DNA of 64,000 nt from Rhizobacter sp. AJA081-3 (GCF_017795745.1 NZ_CP059067.1:1488001-1552000), one strand, 5' to 3'. Numbered from the stretch's first letter, positions 16,986 through 28,112 are shown. The notes: generated from the letters alone by a model not told the origin. Made by a program: numbers and translations.

Positions 16986-17831
16986 TCAGGCGGCGTGCGC
17001 CATCGCCTCGCCCATGCGCACGGCGCCGCCGGGCGCCCAGCCCGACTCGAACCGCAGCGTGTCCTTCGGGAACAGCAGCACCACCGTCGAGCCGAGCAGG
17101 AAGCGGCCCATCTCGTCGCCGCGCCTCAGGTACACCTGGCCGTCGGCGTAGGTCCATTCACGCAGGCGGCCGGGTCGCGGAGGGTTGACCACGCCGTGCC
17201 ACACGGTGGCCATGCTGCCGACGATGGTGGCGCCCACCAGCACCAGCACGAAGGGCCCGTGCGGCGACTCGAAGTGGCACACCACCCGTTCGTTGCGCGC
17301 GAACAGCCCGGGCACGCCGCGCGCGGTGGTCGGGTTCACCGAGAACAACGCGCCGGGCACGTGGATCATGCGCAGTAGCCGGCCGTCGCAGGGCATGTGG
17401 ATGCGGTGGTAGTCGCGCGGGCTGAGGTACAGCGTGGCGAAGTGGCCGTTCTCGAAGCGCGCGGCAAGCGCGGCATCGCCACCGACCAGCGCGGTGGTCG
17501 AGTAGGCGTGGCCCTTGGCCTGGAAGATCTGGTCGCGCTCGATGCGGCCGAACTGGCTGATCGCGCCATCCACCGGGCACAGCCAGGGAGCTTCGGCCAG
17601 CAGGCGGGCGCCGGGCTTCAGGGCCCGCGTGAAGAAGTCGTTGAAGCTCGCGTAGTGCGCGATGTCGGGATCGGCCGCCTCGTTCATGTCGACTTGATAG
17701 CGCGCGACGAAGCGGCGGATCAGGCTTGTCGTCCATGCACCGCCGCGGTGCGAGGCAATGGTGCCTGCCAGCGCGGTCAGGGCCTGCTTGGGCAGGAGGT
17801 ACTGGGGCAGGACGGCGAGGAAATCGTTCAT
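16986..17831 (-). CDS. psd: Phosphatidylserine decarboxylase proenzyme
   Basis: This enzyme converts phosphatidylserine to phosphatidylethanolamine at the inner membrane. The protein is 281 residues with the ATG at 17831 (MNDFLAVLPQYLLPKQ, the usual N-terminus of this family). The self-cleavage motif LGST is at the C-terminal end (G247-S248), where serinolysis makes the pyruvoyl group of the alpha chain. The HFATLYLSPRDYHRIHMP segment is the conserved core with the catalytic His residues. Longer in-frame starts exist upstream (17837, 17873) but add unconserved residues. It is transcribed divergently from the Cache-domain gene; no operon partner is evident. Confidence 0.96.
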   Translation of the reverse strand: MNDFLAVLPQYLLPKQALTALAGTIASHRGGAWTTSLIRRFVARYQVDMNEAADPDIAHYASFNDFFTRALKPGARLLAEAPWLCPVDGAISQFGRIERDQIFQAKGHAYSTTALVGGDAALAARFENGHFATLYLSPRDYHRIHMPCDGRLLRMIHVPGALFSVNPTTARGVPGLFARNERVVCHFESPHGPFVLVLVGATIVGSMATVWHGVVNPPRPGRLREWTYADGQVYLRRGDEMGRFLLGSTVVLLFPKDTLRFESGWAPGGAVRMGEAMAHAA

Positions 17832-18011
17832 CGGCATGGGCGGCGCGATTGTATCGGGGGCCCCATGCACCACCGCGGAACAGCGGCAGCTTTGTGCCCC
17901 TGTTCGCCCTGACCGAACTCAAGCCGATTCGCAGAATGCCGATACACGGTTCACTCGGCCGTGGTGAGTCGCGTCCGGATCGTCAACAACCTTTCAATGC
18001 AGGAAAGCGCC

Positions 18012-18503
18012 ATGAAGTTCAACTCCGTCCTGTCCACTTTCGCCCTGAGCGTCGTTGCCATGTCGTCTGCGCACGCCTACGACCCGAAGGCGACCATCGC
18101 TGACCTCGATGCCCGCCTGGCCAAGATCGGCGCACCCAAGCTCGAAGGCACCGAGAAGGTGGCCGACAAGGACGTGCCGGCGCTGTACTTTGGCGAGCGC
18201 AAGATCAACAACAACTACGATGTCGTCGACGCGGTGCGCAAGGCACACAACGCCACCGCCACCGTGTTCGTGAAGCAGGGCGACGAGTTCGTGCGCGTCA
18301 GCACCAACGTGCTCACGCCCGAAGGCAAGCGCGGCATCGGCACGCAGCTCGCGCGCAACGCGGCCTACGAGGCGGTCTCGAAGGGGCAGAGCTACTGCGG
18401 CCCGATCGACGTGCTCGGCACCGCCTTCGACGCCTGCTACAACCCGATCAAGGATGCCGGCGGCAAGATCATCGGCGTGAGCTACATCGGCCACAAGAAG
18501 TAA
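18012..18503 (+). CDS. Secreted stand-alone Cache-type sensor protein
   Basis: This is a 163-residue periplasmic protein: a signal peptide (about 1-20, cleavage after AHA) followed by a single domain resembling the Cache 3/Cache 2 type of chemoreceptors and histidine kinases ([26 protein letters not shown], then [10 protein letters not shown]). It has no membrane helix after the signal peptide and no output domain. The ATG at 18012 has AGGAAAG upstream, which rules out the in-frame codon at 17961. The next gene, 58 bp downstream, is a chemoreceptor, so it may be a soluble ligand-binding partner of that receptor. Two Cys in the mature part may form a disulfide. Confidence 0.85.
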   Translation: MKFNSVLSTFALSVVAMSSAHAYDPKATIADLDARLAKIGAPKLEGTEKVADKDVPALYFGERKINNNYDVVDAVRKAHNATATVFVKQGDEFVRVSTNVLTPEGKRGIGTQLARNAAYEAVSKGQSYCGPIDVLGTAFDACYNPIKDAGGKIIGVSYIGHKK

Positions 18504-18561
18504 GGCGCTGCGGCCGGCGCGCCGCACGCTACGACTGATCGTCATCCCAGGTGGAACGACC

Positions 18562-20358
18562 ATGAAGAAAACCAACCCGCTGGCGCAGGCCTTCTCGCGC
18601 CTGCGCGTCGCCCAGCAACTCTCGCTCGCCTTCTTCGTCGTGCTGGCCCTGTCCGCCGTGATGGGCACGCTGGCGATCGCCGGCCTGTACCGCGTCGACA
18701 CGCAGGCCATGGAACTCAACCAGAAGTGGTTGCAGGGCGTGGGCCACCTGTCGGCGATGCGTGTCGCGCTGATCGAGTCACGCGACTTCGAGGTCAAGCA
18801 CAGCCGCGCTGCGGACCGCAGCTACCACAGCGAGTACGAGGAGAAGCTGACCGCGGCCGCGAAAGCCGTGGCCGCTTCGGCGAGCGCCTACGAGCCGCTG
18901 CTGCGCTCCGATGCCGAGCGCGAGCTGTTCGGCAAGCTGAGCAAGGGCTGGCAGGCCTACGAGTCGGCTCAGAAGAAGGTCGTCGCGCTGGGCCGCGACA
19001 AGAAGCAGCAGGACGCCGCCGACATCAGCGACGGACTGGGCAGCACCGCCTTCGACGAGACGGTGAGCGCGCTGGACGCGCTGAACAAGTTCAGTTTCGA
19101 GGGCGGCCAGAAGGCTGCCGAGCATGTCGACGAGGTCTACAAGCAGGCGCGCACGCTGATCCTGGTCGTGCTGGCAGCGACCCTGGTGCTCGGCTTCGTG
19201 CTGGCCTGGGCGATCACGCGCCGGCTCATCGCGCAGCTCGGCGGCGAGCCGCAGGTGGCGGCCGAGGTGGCGCGTGCCGTGGCCGAAGGAGACCTGTCGA
19301 CGACGATTCACGTCAAGCCGGGCGACACCGACAGCCTGATGGCGCGCCTGCAGACCATGCAGCGCGGCTTGGCGCAAGCCGTCTCCGCGGTGCGCCAGGG
19401 TTCGGAGAACGTGGCCATCTCCAGCGCGCAGATCGCGCAGGGCAATCAGGATCTCTCGACACGCACCGAACACCAGGCGAGTTCTCTGCAGGAGACCGCG
19501 GCCACCATGGACGAGCTGGGCTCGACGGTGCGCAACAACGCCGACAACGCCAAGCAGGCCAACCAGCTCGCACTAGGCGCCTCGACGGTGGCATTGGAGG
19601 GCGGCGAGGTGGTCGGCCAGGTGGTCGACACCATGAAGGACATCAACCAGAGCAGCAAGAAGATCGCCGACATCATCAGCGTGATCGACGGCATCGCCTT
19701 CCAGACCAACATCCTGGCGCTGAACGCGGCGGTGGAAGCGGCGCGCGCAGGCGAGCAGGGCCGCGGCTTCGCGGTGGTGGCCGGCGAGGTGCGCAGCCTC
19801 GCGCAGCGCAGCGCCGAGGCCGCCAAGGAGATCAAGACGCTGATCGGTGCGAGCGTGGAGCGTGTCGAGCGCGGCAGCGCGCTGGTCGACCGGGCCGGCC
19901 AGACCATGCAGGAGATCGTCACCGCGATCCGCCGCGTCAGCGACATCGTCGGCGAGATCAGCTCGGCCAGCGTCGAGCAGAACTCCGGCGTTCAGCAGGT
20001 CGGCCAGGCGGTCAGCGAGATGGACCAGGCGACGCAGCAGAACGCGGCGCTGGTGGAGCAGAGCGCAGCCGCTGCCGAAAGCCTGAAGCAGCAGGCGCAG
20101 CAGCTCGTGCAGGCGGTGGCGGTGTTCAAGCTGGCCCACGGCGAGCCGCGCGTCAACGCGACGCCGGCACCCGTGGCCGCGGCTGCAGTGGCCAAGCCGA
20201 AGGCGCCGGGCGCCGTCGCGAAGAAATCGAGTGGTGCAGCGCCGGCCGCGAAGCCGCCGGTCGCCGCGCCGACCAAGCCGGCCGCAGCAGTGGCCGCGCC
20301 ACGCCCCGCGCCGGTACCGGCCTCGACCGCCCCCGACGACGACTGGCAGAGCTTCTGA
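18562..20358 (+). CDS. Methyl-accepting chemotaxis protein
   Basis: This 598-residue inner-membrane chemoreceptor has transmembrane helix 1 (about 20-43), a four-helix-bundle-like periplasmic domain (about 44-195), helix 2 (about 198-219) and HAMP (about 217-270). The coiled-coil signalling region has the hairpin tip sequence [20 protein letters not shown] near residue 380. The C-terminal ~85 residues are an Ala/Pro/Lys linker ending in DWQSF, which matches the NWETF-type pentapeptide that tethers CheR and CheB. It therefore looks like a full-length receptor that can help methylate others. Immediately upstream is the secreted Cache-type protein; the ligand is unknown. Confidence 0.95.
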   Translation: MKKTNPLAQAFSRLRVAQQLSLAFFVVLALSAVMGTLAIAGLYRVDTQAMELNQKWLQGVGHLSAMRVALIESRDFEVKHSRAADRSYHSEYEEKLTAAAKAVAASASAYEPLLRSDAERELFGKLSKGWQAYESAQKKVVALGRDKKQQDAADISDGLGSTAFDETVSALDALNKFSFEGGQKAAEHVDEVYKQARTLILVVLAATLVLGFVLAWAITRRLIAQLGGEPQVAAEVARAVAEGDLSTTIHVKPGDTDSLMARLQTMQRGLAQAVSAVRQGSENVAISSAQIAQGNQDLSTRTEHQASSLQETAATMDELGSTVRNNADNAKQANQLALGASTVALEGGEVVGQVVDTMKDINQSSKKIADIISVIDGIAFQTNILALNAAVEAARAGEQGRGFAVVAGEVRSLAQRSAEAAKEIKTLIGASVERVERGSALVDRAGQTMQEIVTAIRRVSDIVGEISSASVEQNSGVQQVGQAVSEMDQATQQNAALVEQSAAAAESLKQQAQQLVQAVAVFKLAHGEPRVNATPAPVAAAAVAKPKAPGAVAKKSSGAAPAAKPPVAAPTKPAAAVAAPRPAPVPASTAPDDDWQSF

Positions 20359-20379
20359 GCCCGGCGCTGCGCAGCGTCC

Positions 20380-21246
20380 TCAGAGGTCGGTGCGCAGCTT
20401 CCAGATCTCGGGGAAGAGCACGGTGTCGAGCATCTTTCGCAGGTAGCCCACGCCGCTGGTGCCGCCGGTGCCGCGCTTGAAGCCGATCACCCGCTCGACC
20501 GTGGTGACGTGGCGGAAGCGCCAGAGCCGGAAGGCGTCCTCCAGGTCGGTGAGTTCCTCGCCGAGCTGGTACAGATCCCAGTGCTGCTTCGGGTCGCGGT
20601 AGACCGTCAGCCAGGCCTGCTCGACGCCGTCGTCGGCCGGGTAGGGTTGCGTCCAGTCGCGCTCCAAGTGGCTGGCCGGCACGGCAATGCCTCGACGTGC
20701 GAGCAGGCGCAGCGACTCGTCGTACAGCGACGGGGCGCGCCACGCCGCCTCCACCTTCGCGAGCAGGTCTGGCCGGTGCGAATGCGGCTTGAGCATCGCC
20801 GCGTTCTTGTTGCCCAGCATGAACTCGATGCAGCGGTACTGCCAGCTCTGGAAGCCGCTGCTGTTGCTCAGGTACGGCCGGATCGCCGAGTACTCCGGCG
20901 GCGTCATCGTTGCCAGCACGTCCCAGGCGTGCACCAGCTGCTCCATGATCTTGCTGACGCGCGCCAGCATCTTGAAGGCCGTGCCGAGCTCGTCGCGCGC
21001 GATCGCCGCCACCGCGGCCGACAGCTCGTGCAGCATCAGCTTCATCCACAGCTCGCTGGTCTGGTGCTGCACGATGAACAGCATCTCGTTGTGGTCGGGC
21101 GAGAGCGGATGCTGGGCGTTCAGCACGGCATCGAGCTTCAGGTAGTCGCCGTAGCTCATGTCGCGGCTGAAGTCGAGTTTGGCGCCTTCGTCGGCGACGA
21201 TCTTCTCGCCGCCCTCGGGCGCATCGTGGGCATAGGGGCAGGTCAT
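20380..21246 (-). CDS. kynA: Tryptophan 2,3-dioxygenase
   Basis: This haem enzyme opens the indole ring of L-tryptophan to give N-formylkynurenine, the first step of the kynurenine pathway. The protein is 288 residues, the usual length. Signatures include [14 protein letters not shown] with the active-site His at about 61, the [20 protein letters not shown] segment with the likely haem-ligand His near 245, and the C-terminal GYLRKMLD. The ATG at 21246 overlaps the kynU stop (ATGA), so it is the last gene of a tightly coupled kynB-kynU-kynA operon. It converges on the chemoreceptor gene with a 21-bp gap. Confidence 0.97.
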   Translation of the reverse strand: MTCPYAHDAPEGGEKIVADEGAKLDFSRDMSYGDYLKLDAVLNAQHPLSPDHNEMLFIVQHQTSELWMKLMLHELSAAVAAIARDELGTAFKMLARVSKIMEQLVHAWDVLATMTPPEYSAIRPYLSNSSGFQSWQYRCIEFMLGNKNAAMLKPHSHRPDLLAKVEAAWRAPSLYDESLRLLARRGIAVPASHLERDWTQPYPADDGVEQAWLTVYRDPKQHWDLYQLGEELTDLEDAFRLWRFRHVTTVERVIGFKRGTGGTSGVGYLRKMLDTVLFPEIWKLRTDL

Positions 21247-22517
21247 GTCACGGCCGCCTTCTGGTGGAAGCGCGCCTCTTGCCATTCGCCGGATTCGAGC
21301 ACCTGGCGCAGGTGCTCGACGGCGTCCCACACGTCCACGAAGCGCGTGTACAGCGGCGTGAAACCGAAGCGCAGGTTGTCCGGCGCGCGGAAGTCGCCGA
21401 TCACGCCGCGCGCGATCAGCGCCTGCACGATCGCGTAGGCGCCTTCCTCGCGGGCCAGATTCACCTGGCTGCCGCGCTCGCCCTCGGTGCGCGGCGTGAT
21501 CACGCTCAGTCCGTGGCCGGCGCAATGCTTCTCGACCAGCGTGATGAAGTGGCAGGTCAGGGCCAGCGACTTGCGGCGCATCGCCGCCAGGCCACCGAGC
21601 GGCTCGGCGGCGAGCAGCGTGTCCACGCCGACCTCGAGCGCCGTGAGGCCCAGCACCGGCGGCGTGCCGCAGCTGAATCGCACGATGCCCGCGGCCGGGC
21701 GGTAGTGCGGCGAGAACTCGAAGGGCGCGGCGTGGCCGAACCAGCCAGACAGCGGCTGCCAGAGCCCGTCGCGCTCCATGCGCTCGAGCTGGCGCGGGTG
21801 CACCCACAGGAAGCCCGGTGCGCCCGGGCCGCCGTTGAGGTACTTGTAGCCGCAGCCCACCGCGAAGTCGACGTCGGCGCCGATCAGGTCCACCGGCACT
21901 GCGCCGGCGGAGTGAGCCAGGTCCCACAGCGCGAGAGCCCCGCAGCCATGGGCAGCGCGCGTCAGCGCCGCCATGTCGTGCATGCGGCCGGTGCGGTAGT
22001 TGACGTGCGTGAGCATGAGCACGGCCAGCGTGCCTTCGAACTGCGCGGCGATCTCGTCGGGTTCGACCAGCCTGAGCGTGAAGCCGTGCTGGCGGGCCAG
22101 GCTCTCGGCGATGTAGAGGTCGGTGGGGAAGTTGCTGCGCTCGGAGACGATGACGCGGCGCTGCGGGTCGCCGCCGGCCTGGACGATCGCGAGGGCGGCG
22201 CTGAGCACCTTGAACAGGTTCACCGAGGTCGAGTCGGCCGCCAGCGTCTGCCCCGGGCCGGCGCCGATCAGGCGGCCGATCTTGTCGCCGATGCGTTGCG
22301 GCAGGTCGACCCAGCCGGCGCTGTTCCAGCTGCGGATCAAGCCGGTGCCCCATTCGTCACGCACGGCGGCGGCAACGCGCTCGGGCGTGGCCGCGGGCAG
22401 CACGCCCAGCGAGTTGCCATCGAGGTAGATCACGCCCTCGGGCAGGCTGAATTGGGTACGCAGCGCGGCCAGCGGGTCGCGCGCGTCGAGCGCGAGGGCG
22501 TCTTGTCGAGTTGTCAT
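21243..22517 (-). CDS. kynU: Kynureninase
   Basis: This PLP enzyme cleaves L-kynurenine to anthranilate and L-alanine. The protein is 424 residues from the ATG at 22517, which overlaps the kynB stop by ATGA; the longer open frame upstream of it is out of family. The [12 protein letters not shown]-terminus, [11 protein letters not shown], the PLP-lysine segment [12 protein letters not shown] (K225) and [11 protein letters not shown] are all typical. With KynA and KynB it produces anthranilate, which the divergent 2-aminobenzoyl-CoA genes can then use. This links amino-acid degradation to the aromatic-CoA route rather than to tryptophan-to-NAD synthesis. Confidence 0.97.
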   Translation of the reverse strand: MTTRQDALALDARDPLAALRTQFSLPEGVIYLDGNSLGVLPAATPERVAAAVRDEWGTGLIRSWNSAGWVDLPQRIGDKIGRLIGAGPGQTLAADSTSVNLFKVLSAALAIVQAGGDPQRRVIVSERSNFPTDLYIAESLARQHGFTLRLVEPDEIAAQFEGTLAVLMLTHVNYRTGRMHDMAALTRAAHGCGALALWDLAHSAGAVPVDLIGADVDFAVGCGYKYLNGGPGAPGFLWVHPRQLERMERDGLWQPLSGWFGHAAPFEFSPHYRPAAGIVRFSCGTPPVLGLTALEVGVDTLLAAEPLGGLAAMRRKSLALTCHFITLVEKHCAGHGLSVITPRTEGERGSQVNLAREEGAYAIVQALIARGVIGDFRAPDNLRFGFTPLYTRFVDVWDAVEHLRQVLESGEWQEARFHQKAAVT

Positions 22518-23140
22518 GCCAGTTCTCTTAGGATCGCGCGCACCGGGCTGGCACAAGCTTGCACCAGTTTCAGGGGCAGCGCGATGAGTTCGTAGTCGCC
22601 GGGCGGGACCTCGTCGAGCACGAGGTTCTCGAGCACGCGCAGGTCGTGTGTCAGCAGCACATGGTGGCTGTCCAGCGTCTTGCTGGTGGCCGGGTCGACC
22701 GACTGGCTGTCGATGCCGACCAGCATCACGCCGCGGGCGGCCAGCAGTTCGATCGTTTCCGGCGCATAGGCGGCGAAGTCCTCCGACCACCGAGTCGGTG
22801 CGCATTCGCAGGTGCGCACCAGCACACGCGGCGGAAGATCTGCCAGCGCATGGGCGATATGTTCTGGACGCACCAGCGGCCCGCTGCCGATGGCATGGAT
22901 CACTCGGCATCGACCGAGGTAAGGCTCCAATGACACCTCACCGATGGCGGGCGCGCCGTCGGCGTAGTGAAGCGGTGCATCGGCGTGGGCGCCGAGGTGC
23001 GGCGACAGCGTCAGCGCCGTCAGGTTGACCGGGCAGCCCGGGCCGATGCGCGCCGTCCAGCGCTGCTCGTAGGCCTGGTCGCCTGGGAAGGGCGGCGTGT
23101 CCGGGCCCAGGGCGGGCGAGATGTCCCACAGTCGAAGCAT
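22514..23140 (-). CDS. kynB: Kynurenine formamidase, cyclase-like type
   Basis: This metal-dependent hydrolase releases formate from N-formylkynurenine. The protein is 208 residues, standard for KynB. The metal motif HLGAHAD gives H48, H52 and D54, followed by H58; the [14 protein letters not shown] segment supplies further conserved acid and histidine residues. It is first in the kynB-kynU-kynA operon, its stop overlapping the kynU start. Its promoter must lie in the 76-bp intergenic region shared with the divergent monooxygenase gene. Confidence 0.97.
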   Translation of the reverse strand: MLRLWDISPALGPDTPPFPGDQAYEQRWTARIGPGCPVNLTALTLSPHLGAHADAPLHYADGAPAIGEVSLEPYLGRCRVIHAIGSGPLVRPEHIAHALADLPPRVLVRTCECAPTRWSEDFAAYAPETIELLAARGVMLVGIDSQSVDPATSKTLDSHHVLLTHDLRVLENLVLDEVPPGDYELIALPLKLVQACASPVRAILRELA

Positions 23141-23159
23141 GATGGCGGGATTCTATTGC

Positions 23160-23188
23160 TTGACACTTCAAATATCAAACCCTAAAGT
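23160..23188 (+). promoter_or_regulatory. Sigma-70-type promoter for the 2-aminobenzoyl-CoA operon
   Basis: TTGACA (23160-23165) and TAAAGT (23183-23188) are separated by exactly 17 bp, about 28 bases before the monooxygenase ATG. The AT-rich spacer contrasts with the GC-rich surroundings. The ACTT/AAGT pair flanking the spacer forms a loose inverted repeat that could serve the MarR-family regulator encoded in the operon. The region is shared with the divergent kynB. Confidence 0.6.
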
Positions 23189-23216
23189 CTGTCAGAACGT
23201 CACTGGAGCTCTTGGC

Positions 23217-25568
23217 ATGCGCATCACCTGCATCGGCGGCGGCCCGGCCGGCCTGTACTTCGCGCTGCTGATGAAGCAGCAGGATCCGGCCAACGAAGTG
23301 ACGCTGATCGAGCGCAACGCGCCGAGCGACACCTTCGGCTGGGGCGTGGTGTTTTCCGACCAGACTCTGGGCGCGCTGCGCCAGGCTGACACCAAGACCG
23401 CCGGCCAGATCCTCGATGCCTTCAACCACTGGGACGACATCGACGTGCACTTCAAGGGGCGCACGATGCGCTCCTCGGGCCACGGCTTCTGCGGCATCGG
23501 CCGCAAGCGCCTGCTCAACATCCTGCAGGACCGCTGCGCCGAACTCGGCGTGCAGATGCGCTACTCGACCGACTGCCCGGACGACGCCGACATCGACGCC
23601 GACCTGATCATCGCCGCCGACGGCCTGAACAGCCGGGTGCGCACCAAGTACGCCGCCACCTACCAGCCCGACATCGACCTGCGCCGCTGCCGCTTCGTCT
23701 GGCTGGGCACGAAGAAGCTGTTCGATGCCTTCACCTTCGCCTTCGAGAAGACCGAGTGGGGCTGGTTCCAGGCCCACGCCTACCGATTTGACGAGACCAC
23801 GTCCACCTTCATCGTCGAGGCGCCCGAAGAGGTCTGGCGCGCCGCCGGGCTCGAGGACATGAGCAAGGAGGATGGCATCGCCTTCTGCGAGAAGCTGTTC
23901 GCCAAGTACCTCGACGGCCATGCACTGATGAGCAACGCGGCACACCTGCGCGGCTCGGCACAGTGGATCCGCTTCCCACGCGTGGTCTGCAAACGCTGGG
24001 TTCACCACAACGGCAGGGCGCCGATCGTGCTGATGGGCGATGCGGCGCACACGGCGCATTTCTCCATCGGCTCGGGCACCAAGCTGGCACTGGAAGACGC
24101 CATCGATCTCGCCGGCCGCATCGCAACGCACCCGGGCGACCTGAACGCCGCGCTGGTCGAGTACGAGGCCAAGCGCGGTGTCGAGGTGCTGAAGATCCAG
24201 AACGCGGCGCGCAACTCCACCGAGTGGTTCGAGAACGTCGAGCGCCATGCGAAGCTGCAACCCGAGCAGTTCGCCTACGCGCTGCTCACGCGCTCGCAGC
24301 GCATCTCGCACGAGAACCTGCGCCAGCGTGACGCCGGCTACGTCGGCCAGCTTGAAGGCTGGCTGGCCGGCCAGGCGGGCCTGAACCCGCAGCCGCTGCC
24401 GCCGATGTTCACGCCCTTCAAGTTGCGCGGCCTGACGCTGAAGAACCGTGTCGTCGTCTCGCCGATGGCGCAGTACAGCGCGGTGCACGGCGTGCCGGGC
24501 GACCACCACCTGGTGCACCTGGGCGCGCGGGCCATGGGCGGCGCCGGCCTGGTGTTCGCCGAGATGACCTGCCCGACGCCGGACGCACGCATCACGCCGG
24601 GCTGCCCCGGGATGTGGAACGACGAGCAGACCGCAGCGTGGAAGCGCATCGTCGACTTCGTGCACGGCCAGACCAGCGCGAAGATCGCCATGCAGCTCGG
24701 CCACGCCGGCGCGAAGGGTTCGACGCGCGTGCCCTGGGAGGGCGAGGACCAGCCTCTTGTCGGTGACAACTGGCCGCTGGTCTCGGCCTCGCCGCAGCAG
24801 TATCTCGACGGCGTCAGCGCCTGGTCGCGCGCGATGACGCGCGCCGACATGGACCGCGTGCGCGACGATTTCGTCGCCTCGACGAAACGAGCCATCGCCG
24901 CCGGCTTCGACTGGCTGGAGCTGCACTGCGCGCACGGCTACCTGCTCTCGGCCTTCCTGTCGCCGCTGACCAACCAGCGCAGCGACGAGTACGGCGGCTC
25001 GCTCGAGAACCGCTTGCGCTGGCCGCTGGAGGTGTTCGCCGCGATGCGCGCCGTCTGGCCGCAGGACAAGCCGATGTCGGTGCGCATCTCCGCGCACGAC
25101 TGGGTGCCCGGCGGCAACACGCCGGCCGACGCGGTGGAGATCGCGCGGGCGTTCAAGGTCGCCGGCGCCGACCTGATCGACGTGTCGTCGGGCCAGGTGA
25201 GCAAGCAGCAGCAGCCGGTCTACGGCCGCATGTACCAGACGCCGTTCGCCGACCTGATCCGCAACGAGGTGGGCATCGCCACCATGGCGGTGGGCGCGAT
25301 CAGCGAGGCCGACCACGTCAACAGCATCATCGCCGCCGGCCGCGCCGACCTGTGTGCCATCGCCCGCCCGCACCTCGCCAACCCGGCCTGGACGCTGCTC
25401 GAAGCGGCGAAGATCGGCCACACGAGCGGCGTGGGCGCCGACTGGCCGGTGCAATACCTGTCGGGCAAAAACCAGCTCGAGCGCAACCTCGAGCGCGAGC
25501 GGCAGATGGCGGCGCAGACCGCCGGCCTGTCGCCGCAGGAACAGGCCAACCTCGCGCAGGGGGTGTGA
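23217..25568 (+). CDS. abmA: 2-aminobenzoyl-CoA monooxygenase/reductase (bifunctional flavoenzyme)
   Basis: This 783-residue fusion has an N-terminal FAD monooxygenase with the dinucleotide motif GGGPAG (7-12) and [23 protein letters not shown] near 275-297. The C-terminal half (from about 398) is an old-yellow-enzyme-like FMN reductase ([39 protein letters not shown]). This layout is that of the Azoarcus enzyme that hydroxylates and then reduces 2-aminobenzoyl-CoA, dearomatising the ring. Salicylyl-CoA 5-hydroxylases share the N-terminal half. The neighbouring kynureninase (anthranilate source) and aminobenzoate-CoA ligase favour the aminobenzoyl substrate. The ATG at 23217 is preceded by GGAG; in-frame codons further upstream fall inside the promoter. 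Confidence 0.9.
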   Translation: MRITCIGGGPAGLYFALLMKQQDPANEVTLIERNAPSDTFGWGVVFSDQTLGALRQADTKTAGQILDAFNHWDDIDVHFKGRTMRSSGHGFCGIGRKRLLNILQDRCAELGVQMRYSTDCPDDADIDADLIIAADGLNSRVRTKYAATYQPDIDLRRCRFVWLGTKKLFDAFTFAFEKTEWGWFQAHAYRFDETTSTFIVEAPEEVWRAAGLEDMSKEDGIAFCEKLFAKYLDGHALMSNAAHLRGSAQWIRFPRVVCKRWVHHNGRAPIVLMGDAAHTAHFSIGSGTKLALEDAIDLAGRIATHPGDLNAALVEYEAKRGVEVLKIQNAARNSTEWFENVERHAKLQPEQFAYALLTRSQRISHENLRQRDAGYVGQLEGWLAGQAGLNPQPLPPMFTPFKLRGLTLKNRVVVSPMAQYSAVHGVPGDHHLVHLGARAMGGAGLVFAEMTCPTPDARITPGCPGMWNDEQTAAWKRIVDFVHGQTSAKIAMQLGHAGAKGSTRVPWEGEDQPLVGDNWPLVSASPQQYLDGVSAWSRAMTRADMDRVRDDFVASTKRAIAAGFDWLELHCAHGYLLSAFLSPLTNQRSDEYGGSLENRLRWPLEVFAAMRAVWPQDKPMSVRISAHDWVPGGNTPADAVEIARAFKVAGADLIDVSSGQVSKQQQPVYGRMYQTPFADLIRNEVGIATMAVGAISEADHVNSIIAAGRADLCAIARPHLANPAWTLLEAAKIGHTSGVGADWPVQYLSGKNQLERNLERERQMAAQTAGLSPQEQANLAQGV

Positions 25569-25570
25569 CG

Positions 25571-26098
25571 ATGGCCACCGTGATCCCTGCCGTCGCTGAT
25601 GTCGAGTCCCGTGTGCTCGACGACCACCACCAGGCCCTGAAGATCTGGCTTCGCATGTTGGCCTGCACCACCCGCGTCGAGAATGTGATCCGCCAGCGCC
25701 TGCGCAACGAGTTCGGCACCACGCTGCCGCGTTTCGACCTGATGGCACAGCTCGACCGCGAGCCCGACGGGCTGAGCATGGGCGAGTTGTCGGCCCGCAT
25801 GATGGTGACCGGCGGCAACGTCACCGGCATCGTCGACCAGCTGGAATCCGAAGGCCTGGTGCAGCGCGCCGCGCATCCGAGCGACCGCCGTGCATACCAG
25901 GTGCGGCTCACGGCCGCGGGCCGGCGCCAGTTCCGTCGCATGGCGGCGGTGCACGAAGGCTGGATCGTCGAGCTCTTCGATGGCTGGTCGCCGGCGCAGA
26001 AGACGCAGGTGCACGGGCTGCTCGCCACCCTCAAGCAACACCTCGCCGGCATCGACACGGTGCCGGCCCCCAAGGGCAAACGCAAGGAGGCCGCATGA
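25571..26098 (+). CDS. MarR-family transcriptional regulator
   Basis: This 175-residue winged-helix protein carries the MarR core [30 protein letters not shown] and the wing sequence [17 protein letters not shown]. It starts two bases after the monooxygenase stop and overlaps the hydratase start (ATGA), so it is embedded in the operon it probably controls. By analogy with MarR regulators of aromatic-CoA pathways it is likely released from DNA by an aryl-CoA thioester such as 2-aminobenzoyl-CoA; that ligand is inferred. Confidence 0.93.
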   Translation: MATVIPAVADVESRVLDDHHQALKIWLRMLACTTRVENVIRQRLRNEFGTTLPRFDLMAQLDREPDGLSMGELSARMMVTGGNVTGIVDQLESEGLVQRAAHPSDRRAYQVRLTAAGRRQFRRMAAVHEGWIVELFDGWSPAQKTQVHGLLATLKQHLAGIDTVPAPKGKRKEAA

Positions 26099-26946
26099 CG
26101 CGACCGATCGACTCGCACCTCGCCGGCGGCAACCGCCGCAGCGTGGCCGGCTTCACGCCGCAGCATTTCGGCTGGGCGGTGGAGCGCCAGGTCGGCGTGA
26201 TCACGCTGAACCGGCCCGAGCGCAAGAACCCGCTGACCTTCGACTCCTACGCCGAGCTGCGCGACTTGTTCCGCACCCTGGCCTACGTCGACGACGTGCA
26301 CGCGGTGGTGGTGCAGGGCGCCGGAGGCAACTTCTGCTCGGGCGGCGACGTGCACGAGATCATCGGCCCGCTCACGAAGATGAGCATGCCCGACCTGCTG
26401 GCCTTCACGCGCATGACCGGCGACCTGGTCAAGGCCATGCGCGCCTGCCCGCAGCCGGTGGTGGCCGCGATCGACGGCGTGTGCGCCGGTGCCGGCGCGA
26501 TCGTCGCGATGGCTTCCGACCTGCGCGTGGGAACCTCGCGCAGCAAGGTGGCATTTCTCTTCACGCGTGTCGGCCTGGCCGGCTGCGACATGGGCGCCTG
26601 CAGCATCCTGCCGCGACTCATTGGCCAGGGCAGGGCTTCGGAGCTGCTCTACACCGGCCGCGCGCTGCCGGGCGACGAGGCGCTGGCCTGGGGCTTCTAC
26701 AACCGCGTCGTCGAGCCGGAGGCGCTGAGCGCGGCGGCGATCGACTGGGCAGCCGAGCTCGCGTCTGGCCCGAGCTTCGGCCACGCGATGACCAAGCGCA
26801 TGCTGCACCAGGAATGGTCCATGGGTGTGGACGAGGCGATCGAGGCCGAGGCGCAGGCGCAGGCGATCTGCATGATGACGCAGGACTTCCACCGCGCGTA
26901 CCACGCCTTCGTGGGCAAGCAGAAGCCGGTGTTCGAGGGGGACTGA
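26095..26946 (+). CDS. Enoyl-CoA hydratase/isomerase family protein
   Basis: This 283-residue crotonase-fold protein has the CoA/oxyanion segments [11 protein letters not shown] and [20 protein letters not shown] and the [22 protein letters not shown] region. The acidic pair normally used for hydration is not obvious, so isomerase, hydratase or hydrolase activity on a ring-derived acyl-CoA is possible. The start overlaps the marR stop by 4 bp. Its place between the monooxygenase/reductase and the acyl-CoA dehydrogenase suggests a beta-oxidation-like step on the non-aromatic aminocyclohexene-carboxyl-CoA product. Confidence 0.92.
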   Translation: MTRPIDSHLAGGNRRSVAGFTPQHFGWAVERQVGVITLNRPERKNPLTFDSYAELRDLFRTLAYVDDVHAVVVQGAGGNFCSGGDVHEIIGPLTKMSMPDLLAFTRMTGDLVKAMRACPQPVVAAIDGVCAGAGAIVAMASDLRVGTSRSKVAFLFTRVGLAGCDMGACSILPRLIGQGRASELLYTGRALPGDEALAWGFYNRVVEPEALSAAAIDWAAELASGPSFGHAMTKRMLHQEWSMGVDEAIEAEAQAQAICMMTQDFHRAYHAFVGKQKPVFEGD

Positions 26947-26950
26947 CCAG

Positions 26951-28111
26951 ATGAACACGCAGCATCTTGACTGGCCCTTCTTCGAGGCACGCCATCGCAG
27001 CCTGTCGACCGAGCTCGGTGCCTGGGCCGCGCGCCACCTGCACGCCGGCGACCACGGCCCGGACATCGACGCGCAGTGCCGCGCCTTGGTTCGCGAGCTG
27101 GGCGCGGCCGGTTGGCTGCGCCACGCGGTGGCCGGCACGGCGCACGGCGGCGCGAGCGAAGTGATCGACACGCGCGCGATCTGCCTGCTGCGCGAGACGC
27201 TGGCCTGGCACCACGGCCTGGCCGACTTCGCCTTCGCGATGCAGGGCCTGGGCTCGGGTGCGATCTCGCTGGCCGGCACGCCGCAGCAGCGTGCACGCTA
27301 CCTGCCGCGCGTGGCCGAGGGCAAGGCACTGGCGGCCTTCGCGCTGTCCGAGCCCGGCGCCGGCTCCGACGTGGCGGCGATGCTGTGCAACGCCCACGAC
27401 GACGGCGACGCCTACGTGATCGACGGCGAGAAGACCTGGATCAGCAATGGCGGCATCGCCGACTTCTACGTGCTGTTCGCGCGCACCGGCGAGGCGCCGG
27501 GCGCGCGCGGCATCTCGGCCTTCATCGTCGATGCCGGCACACCGGGCTTCGAGATCGCCCAGCGCATCGACGTGATCGCGCCGCACCCGCTGGCGAGGCT
27601 GCGCTTCGACGCCTGCCGCGTGCCGAAGTCCAGCCGCATCGGCGCGCCGGGCGAAGGCTTCAAGATCGCGATGCGCACGCTCGACGTGTTCCGCACCTCG
27701 GTGGCGGCCGCCGCGCTCGGCTTCGGCCGGCGCGCGCTTCACGAGGGCCTGGAGCGCGCGAAGTCACGCAACATGTTCGGCCAGCGGCTGGCGGACTTCC
27801 AGCTCACGCAGGCCAAGCTGGCGCAGATGGCCACGACCATCGACAGCGCGGCGCTGCTCACCTACCGCGCCGCCTGGCAGCGCGACCAGGGCCGCAACGT
27901 GACGCGCGAGGCGGCGATGGCCAAGATGGCCGCCACCGAGGGTGCGCAGCAGGTCATCGATGCGGCGGTGCAGCTGTGGGGCGGTGCCGGCGTGGTCAGC
28001 GGCAACGTGGTCGAGTCGCTGTACCGCGAGATCCGCTCGCTGCGCATCTACGAGGGCGCCACCGAGGTGCAGCAGCTGATCATAGGCAAGGACCTGCTGA
28101 AGGAGGCCTGA
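26951..28111 (+). CDS. Acyl-CoA dehydrogenase
   Basis: This 386-residue FAD enzyme has the family signatures [15 protein letters not shown] (about 130-145), [18 protein letters not shown], the QLWGGAGVV segment and the C-terminal [18 protein letters not shown] with the catalytic-base Glu position filled. The pathway context suggests it oxidises an alicyclic acyl-CoA formed after 2-aminobenzoyl-CoA reduction, passing electrons to ETF. It starts four bases after the hydratase stop and is followed one base later by the CoA-ligase gene. Confidence 0.95.
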   Translation: MNTQHLDWPFFEARHRSLSTELGAWAARHLHAGDHGPDIDAQCRALVRELGAAGWLRHAVAGTAHGGASEVIDTRAICLLRETLAWHHGLADFAFAMQGLGSGAISLAGTPQQRARYLPRVAEGKALAAFALSEPGAGSDVAAMLCNAHDDGDAYVIDGEKTWISNGGIADFYVLFARTGEAPGARGISAFIVDAGTPGFEIAQRIDVIAPHPLARLRFDACRVPKSSRIGAPGEGFKIAMRTLDVFRTSVAAAALGFGRRALHEGLERAKSRNMFGQRLADFQLTQAKLAQMATTIDSAALLTYRAAWQRDQGRNVTREAAMAKMAATEGAQQVIDAAVQLWGGAGVVSGNVVESLYREIRSLRIYEGATEVQQLIIGKDLLKEA

Positions 28112-28112
28112 C

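Noticed and set aside
13696-17151. Plus-strand open frame of over 1100 codons opposite the cyclase
   Set aside because: Antisense by-product of GC-rich third positions; the translation is repetitive, while the minus strand carries the zinc ribbon, cyclase and P-loop motifs.
20365-20376. Perfect 12-bp palindrome between the chemoreceptor and kynA stops as a terminator
   Set aside because: It leaves no loop in a self-complementary stem and has no T-run; the evidence is too thin to call.
23217-25568. Annotation as salicylyl-CoA 5-hydroxylase
   Set aside because: The N-terminal half is related, but the fused reductase half and the kynureninase and aminobenzoate-CoA ligase neighbours fit 2-aminobenzoyl-CoA monooxygenase/reductase better.
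23175-25748. Minus-strand open frame opposite the monooxygenase/reductase
   Set aside because: No recognisable domain, and it covers the promoter and whole coding region of a well-supported plus-strand flavoenzyme.
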